Position numbers and translations under genes: made by a program
Shown here: piece after piece, positions 58,001-64,000 of the stretch
How the letters are laid out: each line of letters opens with the position of its first letter
Numbering within the stretch: the stretch's first letter is position 1
The notes under the pieces: model-generated
The model's database searches: none
Told to the model about the DNA's origin: nothing
The model's input: only the letters and a program-made list of their open reading frames with translations
NCBI GenBank assembly: GCA_000727475.1
Contig: KL647301.1
Coordinates: forward strand, 1,761,055-1,825,054
Direction of reading: 5' to 3'
Length of the DNA: 64,000 nucleotides
From: Sarcocystis neurona
Lineage: Eukaryota > Apicomplexa > Conoidasida > Eucoccidiorida > Sarcocystidae

Positions 58001-58950
58001 CATGGGATGGACGGGTGGATGTTCCGCAGCAGCCGCTCTTGCCGCCTCCGGTGCTGCAGCAGCAGCGTTGAGGACGAGGCCCGCTGCTGGTTGCTGCTGT
58101 TGCTGCGTAGCATGAACTCCATGCAGAGTCGCCCCACTGTGCTGTGGTGGGTGATGATGGGCGTTGTGGAGCGCAACTCCGTAGGCGTCTCTCCCTACCG
58201 TAGACTGTCTTGCCTGCTCGAGACCTCTGCCGTGTTGCTGATGCTGGTGTTGCGACTGCATGTGCTGTTGTTGCTGCTGCTGCACATGGTGCTGTTGCGG
58301 CGTCAGGTGCTGCTGCTGCTGTGTCGTACTGTGAGGTTGCTGCTGCGGGGTGCCATGCTGCTGCTGCTGCGCGGTGTGCTGCTGCTGCTGAGCCGGGGAA
58401 GGGGAGGCATGCGCGTGCTGCTGCGCGTACGTTTGTCTCTGCTGCTGCGGCTGATGATGTTGCTGCTGCTGTGCATACGTTTGCTGCTGCTGTTGCTGCT
58501 GCTGTGCATGCGTCGGCTGGTGCTGCTGCTGCTGCTCATGATGGTTGTTTCTCGGATAATACGCCTGGTGGTGATGGGGATGCTGCTGCTGCTGCTGGGA
58601 ATGGTGGTGTTGCTGCTGCTGCGCGTACGCCCCCCCCCTCCCCGGTACGAGTTCCCCACCCCTGTGTTGCTATTCGTTTGGTGACTGAGCTGCTGCTGCT
58701 GCGCGGAAGGATGAGACGCTGCTGCTGCAACAGATATCCCAAACGACCCCGCCGCCGCGCCTCCTCCTCCTGCTGCTCCTGTTCCTGCTGCTGCTGCTCC
58801 TCCTCCCCTGTGGCCCGCAGCGCGAACCGCAGCCCCCGTCTGCGGCTGTCGCTGCTGGTGGGAGTAAGCAACCCCCCCCCCAGAGCCTGCAGCAGGCATC
58901 CGTCCTGCAGCAGGTGCAGCAGTGCCAGGGTGTACGGAGTAGTGCGCCAT
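58001..58950 (-). CDS. Gln/His/Ala-rich exon with one-base frame break
   Basis: The start has an ideal context (ACCATGG) and reads MAHYSVHPGTAAPAAG, then Gly/Ala-rich sequence to GVGNSYRGGGG. There a run of nine G (nine C on the plus strand at 58630-58638) interrupts the frame. With one more base the protein would continue in a Gln/His frame (AYAQQQQQHHHS, QTYAQQQQHHQPQQQQ and so on) to HPPVHPM and a strong donor ATG|GTAAGA at 58001. The exon is 950 bases; 951 would give exactly 317 codons in phase 0, which supports a missing base. There is no folded domain and composition is low-complexity throughout, resembling a disordered or transactivator-like region. It is either a separate gene whose later exons I cannot see, or an alternative 5' exon of the G3BP-like gene. 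Confidence 0.55.
58243..58630. repeat. CTG/CAG coding array
   Basis: Long interrupted ctgctgctg runs with gtgctg, catgatg and gcgtacg variants. On the minus strand they encode alternating poly-Gln and His-rich segments of the exon above. Confidence 0.9.
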
Positions 58951-61110
58951 GGTAACGCAGCAGCAGGGGCCACACAGTGAGTTCGAATGGAGGCAAACTT
59001 TCCTAAAAAATCAACTGCAGCTCAGACAGCTGGCGCGTGGGCGCATCAACAGACCGGGGCAGGAGCGCCGCTCAATAGCAATGCCTGCTCAAAAATTCGT
59101 CACCAGCTACCGCAGTAGCAGCAGCGCAGGGGAAGTGTCTGCAGCAGCACCAGCTGGTCAACACCCGCAGCTCTGTGCGCACGACGCCGCCGACGATCTC
59201 AACCCTGCGTCGCGACACAACAGCAGCACCCGCACACAAACTCTGGCATATGTCTGACAATATATATACACACTGCATGCACACACAATAAGAGTCATAC
59301 ACGTATGCCTCCAGAGGAACTGCTGACAACCATGAGACAGACATCTGTACATGTTCTGCAAATGCGGTGTATATACAGCGCTACATGCACGCACCTTTAC
59401 ACTCGCAGCACAACTATCCCCCCCGAGAAACGCCCGCAGGCACGCAGGTCTCGTCCCAGCAATCAATCCACACACATACGGCAACTTTCCACGCCAAATT
59501 TCTATGCGACAGAGAGTGTGAGAGGGTGAGGGACGGACAGGTACGCAGCCAGACGTATAGACACACCTCTGACAAAAAAACAAGTGTCTTGCCACGCCGT
59601 CCTGATGACGTAGCATCACGTATACTATGCGCCTGTATGTATATATGGGTACACCACTTTTTAAAGTGCACAAAATCTGTTTACGTGCGTGTATATTATT
59701 TATAGATCTTTATACACGAGTACCACAAGCCCACGCGTTCCACACACGAAGTTCTTCCTCTTCAACAAGAAAAGAAGCGCACCTGAATATACACATATCT
59801 GTATACGTATGTATTTGTATACGTATGTCGACTACATACGTATATGTATACATTTGTCCCGTATAAAGGCATCTGCCCGTGTAGCTGTACTACATACACA
59901 GAGCCATACGCAGAGGTTACGCACCCAGGCACCAACTGCGCATGCATAAACTTTCTACATGGTACAAAATATCCAGATCTTCATTCGCGTAGTGACTATC
60001 ATGTTCGTACACAAGTGCAGGTGAGTACGTGTACGTGTATATATATATATATATGCATGTGGTACACATTGACGGTGGCTAATCTCCGCCACATGTGGAT
60101 GAAAGAGACCGCAGCAACAAAAGATGAAAGTCTGGAACCACTCCGACAGGATCCCGCACGAACAAATTGGCCGGAACTTCAGCAAGAACTCGGGGACATT
60201 CACAAAAGAACTTCAGTACGTAACATGGAGAGGCAATTCGATATACACCCTGCAAAAGAGGCGCAAATACATGTGAAGAAAATTTACATCTACACAGGAT
60301 GCTACCTTTCCGCTTGTGGGAACACGGACAAGCGGACGCTGCGGGCGGTTCAAGTACGTAGGGTGCATAAATAAACACACTAATGTATATACATTTGCAC
60401 AAAAGGCGGACGCTGAAATGTAAACATATACGCATGTACGCATGTGTGATGAGCGGATGTTTCCGGCATCTACGTAGGTCGATGGACTGCACCTGGCAGA
60501 ACAACAGTGGCAGATACGCTGCTCGACTATACGCGACTGCTTAGCGAAACGAAGTGAACCAGCGGAAGTATTCTTCGCCTTCTTTATTCGCCGATATGCG
60601 CACCTGGGTGTGTACCTCCCTCGTGGCGGATGTTTCCGGCATCTATGTAGGGCGACGGACTGCACCTAGCGCCGCAATATGTGTGGATACGCTGCTCTAC
60701 TATACCACTGCTTAGGGAGAACGCAGGGAACCAAAGAAAGTACTCCCTCTCCCTTTTATTGGCCGGTATCAGCACCTGAGTGTGTGCTTCACCCGTGGCC
60801 TGTGTTAAACCATCCGAGTACCGATTCGTACGTTGCAGGTTACCACCTGAACGGTGATTCGTATGCTGCACGCTACCCTGCTCTCAACAGGTATTCATAC
60901 ATTCAATTAATGCCTTCTTCTGTCCAAATGTTGCCCATGATCCTGGTTATTTTGTGGGTCTCTGACAACGATTCAATGAACTAATTTACTGCGGGAACAA
61001 CGCAAGCCCACACTCACCTACCCAGGTCCGCATACCTCCCCCGGGTCGGTGAAAGAAATAGATGCCTAATGCCGTGAACCTGGACCCGACCTCTCCGATT
61101 CTACGCAATA
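58951..61110. other. Stretch without a firm gene
   Basis: Contains CA/TA microsatellites (about 59258-59275 and 60038-60056) and the tandem duplication at 60453-60798. One plus-strand segment (about 60071-60374) encodes a plausible charged peptide (ESLEPLRQDPARTNWPELQQ, ELGDIHKRTSVRNMERQFD) that could be an exon, but the minus strand is also open there and I find no partners. Confidence 0.4.
60453..60798. repeat. Diverged tandem duplication, 173-bp period
   Basis: Two adjacent copies begin gcggatgtttccggcatcta at 60453 and 60626. They share gactgcacct, gatacgctgctc, actgcttag, ttattSgccg and gcacctgRgtgtgt blocks, with scattered substitutions and indels. No third copy is recognisable. Confidence 0.9.
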
Positions 61111-61333
61111 TTATTTGAGGCTGCAGTCACCAGAGGACACTGGAGTACCTGATCCCTCTAATATCCGCTGGCCATATCGCTGCTGTTGACTTTCTGCACG
61201 TGGTTTTCCCTCACTCCTTCTACTGCAACATCGTTGAAATATGCCGTAAAAGTCTGTTGCTACTAATCCTACTACTATAAAAGCCACTAATATTTCATGG
61301 TGACTACGCTGGAGAACTCGGTCGCTCGCTCTC
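61111..61333 (-). CDS. Possible C-terminal exon with a transmembrane segment
   Basis: The minus-strand segment after an acceptor-like sequence (CACGGAAGGCAG) encodes about 73 residues. It has a hydrophobic span (ILVAFIVVGLVATDFYGIF) followed by a basic Cys/Arg tail (RCCSRRSEGK) and a polar C-terminus ending at a stop. This is what the end of a single-pass membrane protein could look like. No upstream exons are identified; the DNA upstream is an imperfect CAG tract. The call rests on composition only. Confidence 0.3.
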
Positions 61334-61539
61334 CCCTCTGCCTTCCGTGAAAGGGGGGGGGGGAGGCTGGTTAAGCAGCTGTAACGAGAAACAGACGGAC
61401 AGCTGTGAACAGACAGGCAAGGCAAAGACGAGCATTTCAATGGAGGGAAGAAAGCAAATGGCCTACTTCTTCCGTGGGGAACTCGGAGCAGGCGCAAAGA
61501 TGCGGCAACTTCAGAGCGGGGGGGGATGGGAGGAAAGGA

Positions 61540-62360
61540 CTACGGCAACTGCAGCAGCAGAGGCAGCACTGGCAGCAAAACGCAACAGGAAGACCAGCAC
61601 CACTGCAAACACGTCGACTCCACGTAGGTAACAACCCGAAAACGCTCCTGTCACAGACGATCGAAGAATTCACCGGAAAGGTAACGAGAAAGCCACGACT
61701 CCACAGAACAACGGAACACGAGATGGCCAAAAAAAAAAGGAGAAAACCCGTAGGGGAAACGACAGCAGCAACTCGTGCAACACAACCCAACAACTACCCA
61801 AGAAGAGCGGGACACCAATCGCAGCAACAGGAGGCAACACCCGCAACAGGCGTAGTACCGATAGTTGCAGCAACAGCAGGTGGAGGAGCTGGCGTAGCAA
61901 GTACGAGCAGCAGCCGTTTACCGGCGGCGAGAAGGCGGCGGGCGGCCAGTGGACCAGCAGCAAACGCAACACGACCCACCAGCAGCGGTAGTATTACCAC
62001 GGCGGCAGCAGCACCAGTAGCAGGAGCAGCAGCACCACGGATTAGGACGGAGTCCTGTTTGCTGATGGGGCGACAGTGGCAAACACGACGAGGAGTCGGC
62101 AACAAAGGTGAAAATGGCGACAGGACGATCACAGCCGGTGGAGGTGCAACAGCAGCAGCAGCTCTGTACTCGAAATCGCACGCGCGGGCGCAGTAGAGAG
62201 TAGTGCCAACAATGGCACCAACAACGCCGGCACGGCAAGAGTGGTAACGATAGTAACACAAACTTTCGCCCTGGTATCTACGTGATGTTGTCGCAGAACG
62301 GCCGGTAACGGACGCAGCAGCAGCTTCCACATCGGCGGAGGCTGAATAATAAGATCCAGG
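61540..62360. repeat. Imperfect CAG/GCA-rich tract
   Basis: gcagcagcag, agcaacagc and gtagcagga-type units with many interruptions. The plus strand is open for about 260 codons (Gln, Ala, Thr, Arg-rich) and the minus strand for about 200. Neither has a recognisable motif, so I treat this as repeat DNA, with a chance that part is coding. Confidence 0.5.
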
Positions 62361-63720
62361 TATGTGCGGGGCAGATCTAACGGAAACGCGCAAACGGCGC
62401 AACGTGACAGGACAAACGTTGTGTGTGTTGCTTGTTTAACAGTGAATGCAGCCCTTTCTTCTCTGTGCGCTGCAAATAAACACCACCCCAGCGGGCGCGC
62501 CAGCCGCTGCCACGGCTACAGCTAACGAAGACACAACGGCGCGACATAGGGCTTTTTTTTGGTGGCTGTCGAACGCAGGACGGTTCTCGCCGCGCAGCGG
62601 CGCGAGAGTCGCAGCGCGGACAACAGAACAGCATCCACAAGGTAGCGAGCGACACAGAACCAAGCTAGCGACACAGACAACGGCAGCACCAGGAGCAGAA
62701 GCAACCAGATCAACCCCGGCTCCACGTGTGACAGCAATGATGGCAGCAGCCGGACGGAAAGGAACAAGAGCAAGGGTAGACAAAGCAGAAGCAGCACCAC
62801 GAGCACGAGCACCCACACCGTAGCGGCCAGGACAAACGACAGAAGCCGCAAAACCGCTGCAGATAGCAACCGCCATATAGTGGCACAGATCACGTACAAA
62901 TCTGCACAGCGTATAAAATTCATCTAGGTTACACGAAGGATTTCACATCTTGAGGGCGATTTAGAGCGCCCTCGAGTACTGTTAGTCCGAAAGAAGCAGC
63001 AGCTCCACCACTAGCACAGATGTAGACCTCCAGCAGCAAGGATAGCGGGAGGAATGTGTTCGTCGGGGGTGCTCCACAGATGGCAATCTTCGCAGCCGCG
63101 GCTGCTGCTCTGTCGCCCCTCCGATCTCTGCACTTCCGTCTAGTGCTTGTGCGCTTCCTGTGTGGCCGAAGGAAAACGCCTTTAGCGTGTGATTTCAAAT
63201 GGTAGAGTCGAGTCGAGGTGGGGGGCAGCCATTTCCGTCGTGAGTGGAAAACTAAATAGGCCCTGAAGAGCCAACACAATGTAGAACTGTGGTGAGGCAG
63301 CCCATGGCTGCTAGCGCGAGGAATTCTCAAATCGCAGAAGATGACTGATCACCGTGGTTGTGGGTGGAGGCTGCCCAGCAGAAGCAGGTGTTCGTCCGGT
63401 ATTACGCTTTCCAGATGTCCTGCGCTTCTGGAGACCGCTGCTCCTGTCACCACTGCAACCTCTTTAAGTTCCTCAGACTCTGTCCCTGTGTGCTTCTGCT
63501 GCTTGCCGCTTCTGCGGGAGCGGCCACCTCCGTTGCTTGTGCAGGTGAGGACTGCAGTGGTGCCGCAGGATGATGCTCCACCTCGTTTCACAGATGCCTC
63601 ACGGTGTGACCCTGCTGCAGCTATTGCTGCTGCAGTGCTGCACGTGGTATTGTGGCTTCGGGTACTGTTGAAACCTAATGCTTAAAGCACTGGCTGCCTT
63701 TTCTAGACATGACCAAGTAG
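62361..63720. other. Stretch without a firm gene
   Basis: Mixed-composition DNA with a few cagcag remnants. Several frames of 70-150 codons overlap on both strands. The most protein-like is on the minus strand near 62929-63095 (CGAPPTNTFLPLSLLLEV, then GLTVLEGALNRPQD), which I cannot identify. Confidence 0.4.
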
Positions 63721-63911
63721 TACGCTCCGATACGATATGAGGCGGCAGGAGCGCCTGCAAGGAAGTGCCAGTATGGTGCGAGTGGGCAGCAGTTCGTGCG
63801 GGAGCAGAGGAACACCATATGCGGTGAGGGGGAGACCCCTTGTTTCTGTGGGACGGGCCAGGTTGAGCCCCGACACGGAAAGTTTTTCATTGCTTGTCCA
63901 TACACCTGCAT
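63721..63911 (+). CDS. Partial exon resembling a GRF-type zinc finger
   Basis: The plus frame after an in-frame TAG at 63718 encodes KCQYGASGQQFVREQRN, then GETPCFCGTGQVEPRHGKFF and IACPYTC, and meets a donor-like GTAGAT at 63912 directly after the last Cys codon. C-x-C-G, a Gly-Lys/Arg-x-Phe step and C-x(3)-C are the hallmarks of GRF zinc fingers (CxCG...G(R/K)xFxxCxxxxC-FFxW). The expected FFxW after the last Cys would be in the next exon, beyond or near the window end. GRF fingers bind single-stranded nucleic acid in topoisomerase III, APE2 and TTF2-type proteins. The upstream exon boundary is not clear. The gene runs off the window. Confidence 0.4.
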
Positions 63912-64000
63912 GTAGATTGACAAAGCTATCCAGCTGTCGCACGTTTGGCAGAACAGTACGCCGCCACGAATGGGTACACGTGGTACACACACACACACAC

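Noticed and set aside
1..64000. CRISPR arrays, insertion sequences, operons or bacterial ribosome-binding sites
   Set aside because: The DNA is eukaryotic. Direct repeats are microsatellites or short tandem duplications without regular spacers, and I see no transposase or reverse-transcriptase motif.

Overview
The window looks like nuclear DNA of a coccidian apicomplexan, most likely Eimeria, with Cyclospora as the main alternative. The evidence is CAG/CTG trinucleotide arrays in both coding and non-coding DNA, proteins carrying long runs of Gln, Ala, Gly and Ser, GT-AG introns, many (TG)n/(TA)n/(TGTA)n microsatellites, and alternation between repeat-rich and repeat-poor blocks as known from Eimeria tenella chromosomes. 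I see no bacterial, viral or organellar genes and no convincing tRNA or rRNA gene.

Layout. 1-5.8 kb: CA/TG-rich DNA with a GTA-type array and no supported gene. 5.8-9.2 kb: an unrecognised gene on the minus strand that I can assemble as four exons with matching phase. 10.5-13.5 kb: a 980-codon minus-strand reading frame for a probably secreted, Gln-rich protein. 13.5-31 kb: a repeat-poor, gene-poor block that holds one well-supported small secreted protein (two exons, about 2.5-kb intron), two unusually long uncharacterised reading frames and several short degenerate tandem duplications. 31-62 kb: repeat-rich again. It contains prohibitin-1 on the plus strand (33184-38644, 3 exons, 271 aa, family-typical length), then a 9.4-kb minus-strand gene (47718-57102, 6 exons, about 1183 aa) encoding a G3BP-type NTF2 + RRM + RGG protein. 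A Gln/His-rich exon (58001-58950) with a one-base frame break lies just upstream of it. 62.9-64 kb: mixed DNA ending in a plus-strand exon that resembles a GRF-type zinc finger and runs toward the window edge.

The two securely identified genes are housekeeping or regulatory: prohibitin-1 is a mitochondrial inner-membrane scaffold subunit, and the G3BP-like protein is expected to bind RNA and nucleate ribonucleoprotein granules. They share no obvious pathway. All exon structures were assembled by eye from splice signals, phase compatibility and protein similarity; transcript data would be needed to confirm them. I did not find a clear novel multi-gene system. The most distinctive items are the repeat-expanded G3BP-like gene, its microsatellite splice donor, and the repeat-rich/repeat-poor block structure.
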